Assembly (NCBI GenBank): GCA_029532415.1
Contig: JAQOTA010000048.1
Location: 856,001-920,000 of the forward strand
DNA: 64,000 nucleotides
Source of the DNA: Marasmius tenuissimus
Lineage: Eukaryota > Basidiomycota > Agaricomycetes > Agaricales > Marasmiaceae
Reading direction: 5' to 3'
In this document: piece by piece, positions 10,960 to 22,302 of the stretch
Position numbering within the stretch: position 1 is the first letter of the stretch
How the letters are laid out: the number at the start of each line of letters is the position of its first letter
Position numbers and translations under genes: made by a program
Notes under the pieces: model-generated
Told to the model about the DNA's origin: nothing
The model's database searches: none
The model's input: the letters and a program-made list of their open reading frames with translations, nothing else

Positions 10960-11520
10960 GTAGCGTGGGGTTTCTCAACGATGCCCGGCGCAAAAACTTC
11001 GAGGTCTTGACCTTGAGACTGTAACCCAAACAAAGATACGGAAAAAGCAAAAGAAAAGAGAAGCCTCGGATGATGAAAAGGAAACGGTGCGTAACTCATT
11101 TTTTTCGCCACTGTGTAGTTTTCATAACAAATAAGTCGCCCAGGTGCTCGATGCGGACTCTTCCGAGAGACTATTACGACTAGCCCGACTTCAGCAAGAG
11201 GAAATATCAGAGGAAGATTGGTCTCTGGACGGAAACAGAGGTTGGGATGCCGACGCTTATCGGCTTGCTGAGGGTTCGGATAGCGAGGCCGAATCGGAAA
11301 GATCATATCGTGGCGAATCTCTCCTACAGGAGATAGTCTGTCTACGTCTCTCTTCGCCGTTCTCACCTTGACAATGTGATATCTGTATATTCAGGACATC
11401 AGCGAAGAAGATATTGCACTATTGATAGATTGCATCCCGACTCTTCCGACGGTCGTCGTACAGTGGCTGATATTATCCTATCCAAATTGGAAAGTCATGA
11501 AAATACGCGAGGTACGCCCC
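10960..11520 (+). CDS. Possible multi-exon hypothetical gene with acidic exon
   Basis: A spliced reading joins KKREASDDEKET (exon ending near 11087) to VLDADSSERLLRLARLQQEE (from about 11145, after ...CCCAG). An acidic stretch and a further exon, DISEEDIALLIDCIPTLPTV (from about 11396, after TTCAG), follow, up to a GTACGC donor near 11510. Splice signals and charge pattern look genic, but neither the first nor the last exon could be fixed. Later exons (11.56-11.88 kb) do not join cleanly, so this may be decayed. No family is recognised. Confidence 0.3.
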
Positions 11521-12803
11521 CTACTCTTTGAATGTAAGCCGGAATTCAATACTGTACAGTCACCTCCCATCAGGGCCCTCAAGAGGGGTTAGATCCATGC
11601 GTCGTGGAGGTTTTCGAAAAGTTAGCTCTCGTCAACCCTTTTCGCTGTACTTTCTGACAACTCTGCTTCTTCAGGGCTGGTGCCAGCATGAAGAGTACAG
11701 GCGGTATCCCAAAGGTCATCAAAATGCTTCCTGCGTTTCCGCTATGGAAACGGTACCTCGCTATAGCGAACCCATGGCCGGCGCAAACCCGTTGTGGGCT
11801 TTTTCGGTTGTCAAGTTGACGACCAGCGCAGTGCATGAAACAATTAATACAATGTGCCTTACCATCAGTGCATAGAATCTCGAGCTCCATGATAGTGAGA
11901 ATTGCCGGTCATCTCCGTTTCCCGTTCTGCTAAATTCTCGCCCGTATGCGTTCTTTGTGACTAGGTAGGACTAGGCCAGGTACGGAAATTTTTCGGAAGC
12001 GGACAGACAACGATCTGATGAGGAGCAGTTATCCGTGAAAATCGACTGGGCATCGTCTGCAGCCAGTAAATTGGATACATTGAGCTCAAGGTAGATGTGC
12101 AGACGTATATGTACATGGATGGCAAAGCTGATGATGATGGTATCAGGTATCAAGCGTGGCTCTCGAAGAGGAGGTGTGATGCCAGTAGTTCGAATGCATG
12201 AATATGGACAGATGTGGACAGACGTGGACGGGGTCTATTCTTGTTCCTCGTTGGGCAAGTATGGTGATATCAATTATTAGATGAACACGTACATACTTTG
12301 CAGCTCACACGGACGCGTTATCCTGTGCAGGACTTAACAGGAATATCACCAGAGATCAATTTTTCCACTGCCCAAACCAGCCCGTATCACGCTATCCGTC
12401 GGCGTGTCGAGTCGAAATTAGGCCCTTTTACTGGTTTTTAATTTTCCGTTGTGAAGAACCCGGCCGTCCCTAGTTCGATGGAGGTAAGTTTAGTATGTCC
12501 GACAACCCTTTTCAATTTCGAGACACAATCACAGGAACAAAAAATGAACGAGGACAGCCACTCCGAGTCTCCTTCTGGAATCAACTTATTTGAGCCCTCA
12601 TCTCATCCTCCCGCACCAAGTGATGTCAATATTCATTGCGGTACCGTGGTCCGTCAGTGGTATCTGCTGCTACGCCTTACTGTGACCGAGACTCAGCTAT
12701 AGGCTCTGTACTGTCACAGCCTCGACTCGGATGAACACATACACAATGTTTGTTCAAGATTGTCGAGATTGGATATCCGGTGCGACTCATCGTTGGTGGA
12801 AAT

Positions 12804-12811
12804 GTATAAAA
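12804..12811 (+). promoter_or_regulatory. TATA box of cysteine-rich peptide gene
   Basis: GTATAAAA about 95 bp upstream of the ATG at 12904, followed by a pyrimidine-rich leader. Confidence 0.55.
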
Positions 12812-12903
12812 GGATCGAGGAGGCAGCTCGATATCTTATTCTCTCATCTTTCTTCTCTTTCAAACTTCCGCCGTCTATTCAACCCAATCCTACCACTTTC
12901 ATA

Positions 12904-13220
12904 ATGCGTGCCTTCTGCCTCGCCTACCTCTTTGTCCTATTGTCCACGAGGTATGTAGATTGCTGCGCTCTTCTCTCCTCCAACGTGAAGCTCATCTTAG
13001 TCTTTTTCTTCAGCTTGACCGCAATGGCCCTCCCTGCGTTGATATCATATCCGAAAACCATCTCTGTTGAAGGCTCTGGCAGTGCTGAGCTACCTGCGAT
13101 CCTTCCCCGAGGATGCCCTAACCCCCTTGCTCCTGTAAGCATCCTTTTCCTCGATGTAGTTGAGGCGACACTGACAGCCCTTTTCTACAGAATTGCGGCT
13201 GTGGTACCGCAGGGTGCTAA
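12904..13220 (+). CDS. Precursor of a 4-cysteine secreted peptide (65 aa)
   Basis: Three exons: 12904-12950, 13014-13134 and 13191-13220. The spliced product is 65 aa. Its signal peptide is MRAFCLAYLFVLLSTSLTAM, followed by a short pro-region and then LPR|GCPNPLAPNCGCGTAGC at the C-terminus. Four of the five cysteines lie in the last 17 residues (C-x7-C-x-C-x4-C). A single Arg just before the cysteine core suggests proteolytic release of a small disulfide-rich peptide. The TATA box, the tidy GT-AG introns and the in-frame joins support it as a real gene. No family is recognised; a pheromone is unlikely because no CaaX end is present. It lies between the two secreted cysteine-rich paralogues. 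Confidence 0.7.
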
Positions 13221-14490
13221 CTTCTAAGCTTCAGGATTTGTTTCGACTCACGCGACATCCAACACTCGTGGACTTCCGAATGATTATCATGACTTTGCAA
13301 CTACGGTCACACACTGGGGACGATTCATATCTATTCTTTAAATTATTCAATATTCATCCTCTCCACCCCTCCTTTGCAATCTTTATATGTATTTTTACGA
13401 TCACTATTTATTTACTTGTAACAGCTTCAATACTCGCCGCATATCCTGTTATAGCCCTACTTTACGACTAATTCTAGTGTTACGCGCGTAAACGTGCGTC
13501 TTTCTGGTGGCCGAGTAGACCAACCACATCGCTAAGATGTGCTAAACACCCCATCCTATCCTTCTAGCGACGCGTTGTACACTTAGAAGCAAGATAAATA
13601 GCCAATTGCCCCTCCCAAAGTGCTTAGGACTCATGATATATCAGCTATGGCATTTGCGCTTGAAACCCTAAACGCAGATTAGACAAAGTCAGATCGTGAA
13701 CATGAAACCCATTGCCAGCGCAGGGTACCCGAGTCACGGGGCTATGCATCTTCGTTGTTTCGACGTCGATGAAAGTATAGCGTCCAGAAATAAGCTCGGA
13801 TATGTGGTCCCGATCGAGCGGTCGCGGTACGGAAATCGATATTTAGGGAGGTCGACTCTTGAGAGGGTCCCGGTTTATTCTGCCAAGAAGTAGCCAGGTA
13901 AGGACGTTCAAATAATCAGCACAAGTAATCCTGTCACAATTATCTAGTTCATGGAGTATTTAGACCCCATGGGCGTCGAGAGTCAGTCAGATCCTAGGCC
14001 TGGAGGTACTCTGAAGCACTGCGAGCACTGCCTTCGACTCACCGCTGGCGATGGTGGCGTTCCGTAAAAAAGATTTCGAGCCGGTTATGTTGGAAATCAA
14101 CTGAGATTGTTAAACCTAGGCGTTTACAAGTTCGTGCATGCAAGCTCCAGTCCAGAATGCGAATGCAAATGGTGAGGAAGGTAGAATTCGAAGGCATCGA
14201 AGGGATGGGCGCTTATCATAAGCGTGCGATCGGAGATTGTGTACAAAGCACTGAGCAGTCCCAACACATGGCATGCTCACGAGCCCGCGTAATGGTTCGA
14301 TGCTTAGTACTTGAGTACTGAAAGGGCCCGAGAGACGTTAGTAACAATACCACAATAGTCAATACTTAGTTGATCTCATCGACAGTGCGCAAGAAAGCAG
14401 GTGTTCTAATATTTGGAAAGCTAGAGCAACACAAGGTTTGAGTTAAGATGTGTGACTTCGCCGACGCGAGACGTTGTTTCCTTTGGCTCC
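13221..14490. other. Intergenic, nothing recognised
   Basis: About 1.27 kb with only short unsupported open frames. AT-rich immediately after the peptide gene, as expected for its 3' end. Confidence 0.45.
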
Positions 14491-14864
14491 TCAGCAGCTA
14501 AGTTTGCCACATCTCTGACAAGAGTCTTGAACGCCGGAGTCGCATGCAGTAAAACTGCCCTTGCATTCGTAGACATGCCCTTTGGTGCAGGCTGGATTTT
14601 CGGACTCGTCACCGCAGAACTTCGTTTTTAGGCCGTGAATGCAGAGGCAGGCGGAAGGAGGGCAGGTCTTCTGGGAGGAAGTGGGTCAGACGACCAGCGT
14701 GGGACAAATTTTGGAAGGTAGCTCGACGCACGCGTTCAATGGGCTCGGCGGCAGCGATTCCGGCGAGAGCGAAGATGGCGAGGACGGCGAAGAACTGGGT
14801 AAAGAAGAGGAGTTGGGTACGCTGGAAGAGGCGGTAGCCAGGCAACGTTGTGACACACCTTCAT
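14491..14864 (-). CDS. Small secreted cysteine-rich protein, paralogue 2 (91 aa)
   Basis: Exons 14859-14864 (ATG AAG), 14732-14821 and 14491-14670, with exactly the sizes of paralogue 1. The product has signal peptide MKRTQLLFFTQFFAVLAIFA, then AAAEPIER|KTCPPSACLC, and ends CGKLSC. All ten mature cysteines are conserved, as are CGxxxxNPAC and the Asp-Ser-Cys-Gln-x-Cys-Gly-Lys segment, while the loops differ strongly. This is what a gene duplicate under structural constraint with diverging surfaces looks like. Secreted; function unknown. Confidence 0.8.
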
Positions 14865-15715
14865 AGTAGAAATACGAGTGAGTGGTTCCTTGTGAGTAGC
14901 AGCTCGTGAGGGCGATGATTCTGAGGGAAGGGTGTTGGGTTGTAGGGCTTTTATATCCTTGCACGGACCGAAGCCCAAAGAATCCCGAGTCAAATGGTGG
15001 TACAAACATTCATGTCTCATTGAATGAACATCCCGTCTGACAGCGCGAGCAGTGGAGCCTTCGGCACGACTCAGCGAGCATTGGAGAAAATGATCATGGG
15101 TCACCGGACTTGTGAATCCTTGTTTCGACGTCCAGAAACGACGGGGCCTTGTGTACCAGTCGGCGCGTATGCAGAGAATCGTCTGGCCACAGGTGTAGAA
15201 ATAAAGGGTACAACCACCTTGAGCGATGGAGTCGTACACACTGCATACCAACATTCACCCATGTGGAGTTGGCCAACGAAAGAAATCGGTTCCAGATAAT
15301 TCGGAGGGGTGGCGACGTGCCCCATGCGACTCCGCCGTAATGCTGACTCGATATTATCGAAGCTCGGGAATACGGAAGGCATAAACTGTTAACCCTCTAC
15401 GGTCAGGAATGGAATTGCTCGGATTCAAAGAGTCGCACTAAAATCCAGAGGATGGAGGCAGAGTCCTCTAACCTACCTCTAACGACCTGATTAAGCAATC
15501 ACTGGACTGGCCGGGATGCGCTGGGGTTTGGGCGCGAGTTCACCTTGATATGCACATGCTTCTAATGCAACATGAGCGTAGAACGAGATCGTATACCGAA
15601 TATGACTGAGCGCTAGCAATATTTGACTTGTACTTGAAGACCTCAAGTCCGTCGTAAGTCCGTTGCTGGGAGTGTGATGCGCTCCTGTGGTTGACCGGTA
15701 CGAGCAGTTTCTTGG
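14865..15715. repeat. Duplicated upstream region, copy 2 (secreted-protein genes)
   Basis: Direct-orientation counterpart of 9787-10745. It lacks the 136-bp extra segment. Similarity fades after the GTCCGTTGCTGGG phrase near 15670. Confidence 0.8.
14949..14956 (-). promoter_or_regulatory. TATA box of secreted protein 2
   Basis: ATATAAAA on the minus strand, about 85 bp upstream of the ATG, equivalent in position to that of paralogue 1. Confidence 0.6.
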
Positions 15716-16027
15716 CAGAGAGTACGCCATTCAACGCAGAAGCTTGAACAAAGTGGTATGAAAACAAAAGGGTTCTGAGAAACGCAAGAGCAATATCTGT
15801 TGTTTCGGACTTGCGTCATTTTGCGCCGAAATCGCGTCGGCTTAATCTGTAAGATTAGATAAGATCTAGTCGTCATCCGCCGGCTCTCGTCGCGGTTGCT
15901 TCTCCGATATTCAACCACCATCGCACAACTTGTTCACTCACAGTTCTCGGGTTGCTGCAGTTCCCATCTCCGTCTTAAATAGAGAAAGGGATAAACTGCT
16001 CGCTTGTAGGTCCTTGATCTACAGGAC

Positions 16028-18789
16028 ATGCTCGGGGCTCTCGCACGAACCCTCGCACGCCCTCATAATCCTGTTTTCTGGTGCCGCCAAGGAATCGTAG
16101 CCTCACCAACGCGTTCTTTCTCGTCGTTGAAGAGCTCAATATGGAGGCGGAACTGTCTAGGTCGGTATCTCAGTGTCTTTTCCATGTTTTTTGCTGACGT
16201 TCGCGCTTTGAGCAGGTAAAACGCACCCATGTTCGATGGATCTGCGGCGGACATATGGGCATTTGGCTTCAGGTAACCCACAGGAGCGTAACAATGTCGC
16301 AGATGGATCCAAGAAGGAGGCTGCTACCCCACCAAAAGCGAAAGAACCTTCGACTTCCAGTGACATACTGTCAGAGGCAGCCCCGCTGACACAAGCACAA
16401 GAGCGAAGAAATAACTGGACAGTGGTTAAACGCTTAATGGCTAATGTGTGGCCAAAGAATGACTGGAAGACGCGCGGGACGGTGGTGTTGGGATTTTTCC
16501 TTTTGTTCGGGGGAAAGGTGCGTCACCTAGCTTTTTCTTGCAATCGTTGACTGACTTTGGTGTCTGTGGATTAGCTTCTGAACGTTCAGGTTCCATTGAT
16601 ATTCAAAGATATTATTGACACGTTGAACTTGGACATAACCTCCGGAGCAACAGTATGGGCCGTCGGTGGTTCACTCATACTTGGGTGTGCGTTCCCTACA
16701 TATTCCGTCCACCGAATCCTTCATTCATACCAACCAAATTGATGATGCAGACGGCGCTGCCAGAATTGGCGCTAACGTTTTCGGAGAAATGCTGAACGCT
16801 ACTTTCGCCAATATTGGACAACGTGCTATACGCAAGGTCGCCCGCGAAACATTCGATCAGATTATGGGAATGGATATGAGGTTCCATCTTTCTCGTCAAA
16901 CTGGTGGCTTGACGAGGGCTATTGATCGAGGAACCAAGTCAGTCGCTGAATGAAGCTCGTGACATCCTTTCAGAGCTAACCTTTGGCTGCCCAGGGGTAT
17001 AAGCTTCCTGCTACAAGCCATTCTATTCCGGATAATCCCAACTGCAGTCGAAATATCGTTGGTTTGCGGGATTTTGGTGAGCTTCAACCTATTGTTGAAA
17101 GAGTCGACGTTGACATACACTTCTCCAGACGTATAAATTTGGATGGAATTTTGCTGCGATAACTGTCGGAACGCTGGCTGCTTACACCTGGTTCACCGTT
17201 CGTACAACTTCTTGGAGGTATGGTGGTGGCCGGATTCTGTCTCAGAATATCAAACTCACGCGAATTATGTCAGAACGCGTTTCCGTCGAGAGGCAAACAA
17301 GGCAGATAACCAAGCTGCAACCGTTGCGGTCGACTCGTTGCTGAACTACGAGGCCGTGAAGGTCATTTCCACGTTCTTTCCTTTTGACTGAACCCCAGCT
17401 CACTATGCTATAGCACTTCAACAATGAGAAATACGAAACGGCTCAATACGACAAACACCTGAAAGACTACGAATCGTCATCTGTGAAAATCACGACTTCC
17501 CTTTCGTTCCTCAACTCGGGACAAAATGTCATCTTCTCAAGCGCACTTACGATGACTATGTTGATGGCTGCTCAAGGAGTCATCGATGGTGTGTAATGTC
17601 TAGGTATCCGCGCACCCCTCTCCCTGACTTTCTCACCCCGTAGGAACAATGACCGTGGGCGACCTCGTCATGGTCAACCAGTTGATTTTTCAGCTTTCTT
17701 TCCCGTTGAATTTCCTTGGAACTATCTACCGAGAGATGAAGCAGAACCTTCTTGATATGGAGGTTCTCTTCAAATTACGAGAAGAGAACCCACCCATCGA
17801 GGTAAGTCTTCAGATTCAACGCTTCCCCTACCACACTAAGCCCTCCCCCCCCTCCACCAGGACAAACCCAACGCAACCACCCTCCAACTCCGGGGCGGGT
17901 CCATCCGTTTCGAAAACATCGATTTCGCGTACCACCCCTCCCGACCCATCTTCCGCAACCTCTCCTTCACCGTCCCCGCCGGTAAAAAAGTCGCCATCGT
18001 CGGACCTTCCGGATGCGGCAAATCCACCGTCTTCCGTCTCCTCTTCCGTTTCTACGAACCTACCTCCGGGAAGATCTTCATCGACGATCAAGAGATTCGA
18101 GACGTCCAACTCCGAAGTCTTCGAGAGAACATTGGTGTTGTACCACAGGATACACCGCTTTTCCATGCTGATGTGATGCATAATGTAAGGTATGGGAGGT
18201 TGGAAGCTACGGATGAGGAGGTTATTGAAGCTGCGAAGAAGGCGAATGTGCATGATACGATCGTTAGGCTACCGGAGGGGTATGGGACGATGGTTGGGGA
18301 GAGGGGCTTGATGATCAGTGGTGGGGAGAAGCAGAGGCTGGCGGTGGCGAGGGTGTTGTTGAAGGATCCGCCTATCTTGTTTTTTGACGAAGCGGTGAGT
18401 TGTTCCCTTTTGGTGTCTGTGCTCGGTTTCTGACTTTAGATGTGGGTGTAGACTTCAGCTTTGGATTCTACGACGGAGATGGAGTTGATGAAGAATATCA
18501 ATAATACGTTGTTGGATAGATCTAGAACGAGTATATTCATTGCTCACCGTCTCAAGACTGTCGTCGAAGCTGGTGCGTACCGCTTACTCTTTTACCTTAC
18601 TAGAGAAAAATCAACCGGTTTTCCCAATTTCAAGATCTCATCATCGTCCTCAAAGACGGTCAAGTCGCCGAACAGGGAACCCATGACGAACTCATCAAAT
18701 TGGGAGGACTGTATTTCTCGATGTGGCAACAACAAGCATCGGCGGATTCGTTGACAATGACTGAGGAGGGTTCGGATGTTACATCGTGA
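16028..18789 (+). CDS. atm1: Mitochondrial ABC transporter ATM1
   Basis: Half-size ABC exporter of the inner mitochondrial membrane, ATM1/ABCB7 family. It exports a glutathione-linked sulfur compound needed for cytosolic iron-sulfur proteins. The N-terminus is Arg/Ser-rich like a mitochondrial targeting signal. The membrane domain includes [33 protein letters not shown] and [12 protein letters not shown]. The nucleotide-binding domain has Walker [11 protein letters not shown]-loop VVPQDTPLF, signature SGGEKQR, Walker B ILFFDEAT and the H-loop IAHRL. About ten short introns are needed, several supported by exact restoration of motifs ([25 protein letters not shown]). The stop TGA is at 18787. 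A partial decayed copy of its 3' part lies at 22.3-22.7 kb. Confidence 0.95.
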
Positions 18790-18889
18790 TTACTTGCTCG
18801 GTCGTGGTATTAGTATCTGAGGTATTCTATATAGACTGCATTGTTGTAATTACCTGCTCCCGGATTTTTGTATCATATCACCGTTCATA

Positions 18890-19130
18890 ACATAACGTGA
18901 TCTGGGGAACTTTCTTCTCGTTACCCATCCATCAGCTTTCTCGAGCGTTCTACGCTGCTTCCTCGGCGAGATTCTGACGGGGTCGATTCACCCGTCAGCC
19001 AGTGTCGGTCTCAAGCAAGACCATCACGAATGAGAGCTCCGTATCAAAGTGAGCAGAATGCGAGTTGAGATCCGTTGAGCCAAATAGCGGGAGGACGGGT
19101 GTTGAGGATTGGTGAGGAGTGTAATCACGA
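18890..19130 (-). pseudogene. Relic of PGS1 3' end
   Basis: On the minus strand this still reads LFGSTDLNSHSAHFDTELSF and FVMVLLETD, clearly the second HKD-motif exon of PGS1 (intact copy 22736-24600: LFGSTNLNSRSAHIDTELSF). The rest of PGS1 is absent; homology fades near 19130. It sits just downstream of ATM1, which matches the ATM1/PGS1 junction at 22.6-23.0 kb. Confidence 0.85.
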
Positions 19131-19662
19131 TCCTTATCGCGATCCTAGTACAATCATCAACACACTAAAAGAGAATCGTGCCTGGACAAACTGTCAGAGA
19201 CAACCTCGCGAGATCATGATGATTGGCTGACAATTCCGACCAATGCTGTACAGGGCTGCTCGAGCTCATTGCGTGCATCTGCACGGCACCGGACGGGTCG
19301 CTGCCAGTGCTCACTGCTACTTAGTTCGCATTCTCATCAGTTTCTGATGATCAACAATTCCCACAGCTGCAGGAAAGGTCAGGGGCCTGTCTTCGACTCG
19401 GCTTTGAACTCAAACTAAACGTCTTTCTCTTCCTGCCTTAGTAGTAGTTCGTTCGGCCATGCTTGTCTTAGTCTTGCAAAGAGCCTCCTCCACACCAAGG
19501 GTCCGGATAGTAGCAGAGGAGAGGCCCTGTCCCATTCTACAGCACGTATCAATCGTATCAAACTTCTAGACAAAACGTCACATACATATATACGTTGAAA
19601 AGCACGACGAACTTCACTGCATTTCCATCTCAACCATCCACACTCATTTCGTCTGGGACGTG
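19131..19662. other. Intergenic between PGS1 relic and single-TM gene
   Basis: No supported gene. Contains ATACATATATACG near 19583, a possible promoter element for the plus-strand gene that follows. Confidence 0.4.
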
Positions 19663-20586
19663 ATGCAGCGAGTCGACGATACCGACTCTCGCCTGGTCTA
19701 CACTCCACCCGAAGAGTGGCACATAGCCGGAGTGGAGGCCGAGTTCATGCATTCGACACATTGGACGACCACGGCAGATGCTCAGATGGTTTTCCAATTC
19801 AAAGGTTGGTCGTTCTTCAAAATAGTCGAGCCTCAGCTCATCCTGTCTGGTGCTTTAGGAACGAAGGTCTCGGTATTCGGGACGATATCTTCGAACGTGC
19901 CTCAACCTGCAACACTCAACTTCTTCAGCGTCGATGATCGAGAGCCGGTTTCTTGGTCTGTCGCTGCGCAGAAACCTGCCGTGTATAAACAACTTTTCTT
20001 CAGTTCTCCGACATTAGAGGATGGGGTGCATACGTTGACCATGAATGTAACGGTCAGCAGTAGCCAGACATTCATTGACTACTTGGAATTCGAGCCAAGT
20101 CAACCGTCTTCAATACCTTTGTCCTCATCCTCGACTTCGACTTCATCGGCTACCTCTGATGTTCCGATACCTACAACCTCAGTGGCCGTTCAAGTATCCG
20201 ACGGTTCCCTACCTGCGGGTGCTGTGGCTGGAATATCTGTTGTCGCTACATTAGCAGTCATATCAGGGTTAGGCTGCCTCTGGTGGTGGTGGAGACGGAG
20301 GAGACACAAACGAAGACGGGGAGTTGACTCAATTGAGCCTCATATAACGCCTCAGGATACTCGTGAGTCGGGCTCTAAGCATATTATTGGAGACCGGCAA
20401 CATTACTTACCTTGCTCTCGCTCAGCGTATCCATCAATGTCGAATGGCACTCGAGCAACAAGTTTTCAAACCACTTTCAGGCGTCCGAGCACAGCGGTAC
20501 TGTCAAGTGTGTGGTATGAAAGTACGAGCGAGTATAGTGGCACGACAAGCACGTCACTGAAAACCACTCCCCCTCATCGCAAATAG
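19663..20586 (+). CDS. Single-pass membrane protein with extracellular beta-type domain
   Basis: Of a type common in Agaricomycetes. The N-terminal region is VDDTDSRLVYTPPEEW...STHWTTT..AQMVFQFK. An intron (GTTGGT...TTTAG, about 19805-19858) joins to GTKVSVFGTI, giving a sugar-binding-like beta domain (inference). A Ser/Thr-rich stalk, a transmembrane helix (AGAVAGISVVATLAVISGLG plus LWWWW) and a basic RRRRHKRRR stop-transfer sequence follow, then a short cytoplasmic tail. There is no classical signal peptide, so the true first exon might lie upstream. Near 20360-20425 an optional intron would change the last 40 residues. Function unknown. Confidence 0.65.
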   Translation: MQRVDDTDSRLVYTPPEEWHIAGVEAEFMHSTHWTTTADAQMVFQFKGWSFFKIVEPQLILSGALGTKVSVFGTISSNVPQPATLNFFSVDDREPVSWSVAAQKPAVYKQLFFSSPTLEDGVHTLTMNVTVSSSQTFIDYLEFEPSQPSSIPLSSSSTSTSSATSDVPIPTTSVAVQVSDGSLPAGAVAGISVVATLAVISGLGCLWWWWRRRRHKRRRGVDSIEPHITPQDTRESGSKHIIGDRQHYLPCSRSAYPSMSNGTRATSFQTTFRRPSTAVLSSVWYESTSEYSGTTSTSLKTTPPHRK

Positions 20587-20902
20587 CCTCACCGCACCAT
20601 TTACAAATATCTTGACGGGTTGCTTCATTGGGGTGTTTGGCGAAATCAGTGACAAGCAATGTGAACTAGAGAAATAGAATGAACACAGCTTCCTTTCCGT
20701 CGAGAATATTGCGATGTAACATTTGAGTCGTCTCGTGCTCGTCAATTGACGGAGGAGTCCCTGGCAGTGGCCCCTCTCAGACTGTAAGAGGGAAAGGGTG
20801 GGCCGGGTCGGAGGTTTCGGTATCCCGGGACCGTGTCAGTCACGTGCTACATATTAAACCCGACCCCGACGCGCCCCTGTCTTACTTTTTTTTTGTCTTT
20901 CA

Positions 20903-20981
20903 CAGCTATCGAAGAATCTCTAGAATATTTTCCCACAACTCCAGAAACTTGATCTGTTGATATGCCAAACAACATCACGTG
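20903..20981 (+). repeat. Inverted repeat, left arm (79 bp)
   Basis: Pairs with 21164-21242 as reverse complement, with about 9 mismatches over 79 bp by eye. Spacer 182 bp. Confidence 0.85.
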
Positions 20982-21163
20982 TAGATTGAATTGTTTTGGG
21001 ATAATTTTCCAGCTCACATCCACACGGACCCCCTCTATCTGACTCCCATTGTGTTTCTATACTCAACTGCACTCATCTCAAACCTCGAATCTTGTCCCCA
21101 AATAGCTGTAGGAGGCTGTAGGTGGGTGTAAGTGTTCCACAATTCCAATTTAGTATTATCGCG

Positions 21164-21242
21164 CACGTGAGACTGTTTGGCATGTCAACAGATCAAGTTC
21201 CTGGAGTTACGCGAAAATATTCTAGGGATTCTTCGATAGCTG
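21164..21242 (-). repeat. Inverted repeat, right arm (79 bp)
   Basis: Reverse complement of 20903-20981. It lies immediately before the coiled-coil gene at 21275, so the pair covers what should be its promoter. Confidence 0.85.
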
Positions 21243-21274
21243 CAACTCCTTTCCAGTCAACTCTCACCGCGACG

Positions 21275-21973
21275 ATGCCAATCATTTTACCTGACCCTGT
21301 GCCCGGGGTTTTTGAATATTTGACTACCAAACCTCCTCCACCCGAAAACCCTCCCACGGACAAAGACATTTGTCGAGCTGTCGTGTTTGAGAGTGATGTG
21401 GTCCATCGATACAGTGAGCGCTTCCATTCCCATTCACCGCCGTCAGGGTCGTCGTTTATGTGTTTATGCGATACGTGCAGAGCAACAGAACGCGAAAGTC
21501 AACGCTACCTCGGTAAAAAAATGCCACCATCTATCGCAAGCAAGTGCTGGAGGCCTCAGAGCCTCCGCCACCAGGTCGGCCACCGTCACCTCAATATATG
21601 CGCTCGTAACTGACAGCTCGCTTAGCTCCTTGGTATCAGCAAACTCTAGACTCACTTGCCGGGATCAACAATGCACTCAATCTCATCAATATGAACATTA
21701 TCAACCTCAATATGACACTGGAAACCCTCCATATGAACATAGTCAACCTCAACGTGAACATGGAAGCCATCAAAAATGATATGGAGGTCATCAAAGGTGA
21801 CATTCGCTCAATCCATGATGAGCAGATTCAGATAAGAGAATTGTTCTCAAGGTAAGTATGTTCCTCCACTCCCCTAAAATGCTTGGCAAACTTGCAAACA
21901 CCAAATAATTAATCACACCATAGATAGAGAATTTGGGCCTCTCGGACATGAACTAATGACTTGTGGGGAGTGA
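21275..21973 (+). CDS. Hypothetical coiled-coil protein
   Basis: Not recognised. Spliced reading: MPIILPDPVPGVFEYL... in exon 1 (21275-21413), exon 2 from 21447, then a third exon beginning PWYQQTLDSLAGINNAL. The third exon carries long repeating INMNIINLNMTLETLHMNIV-like heptads and ends IQIRELFSR. A short last exon, REFGPLGHELMTCGE, closes it. The regular Asn/Ile/Leu heptads with repeated 'NLN/NMN' units are a plausible coiled coil and have internal repeats. Donor and acceptor choices fit phase, but exon 4 is weak. Confidence 0.4.
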
Positions 21974-22302
21974 GAAGGGAGAAGTTCACCATGTGGCATG
22001 GCTCACAAGCCGGACAAGTAGGATTGGTCCTGAGTCTATCTATTTCTATGAAATCCAGCCCCTTCAGCGGTGGATCCATGGACACTGTAGATGTTTTTTT
22101 TTTCGTAGATTTCATTGATAGCAGTAAAGGCACCTAATACTTAGAATCGAACAAATAATTGTATTTCTCATATTGTACGCCAGAAGGGAGCTCTTTCATT
22201 TTTAGTCGACGGTTGTGGAAGTCGGTCAGAAACAACCTTGGGCCCTGAAACAAAAAGAAATCATATTGCAGGCGGCAGACCGCCCCCCTCCCTGCGGCCG
22301 CA

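Noticed and set aside
10830..11366. 178-codon minus-strand open frame
   Set aside because: Low-complexity, no domain; the plus strand in the same place has splice-consistent acidic exons that look more like coding sequence.
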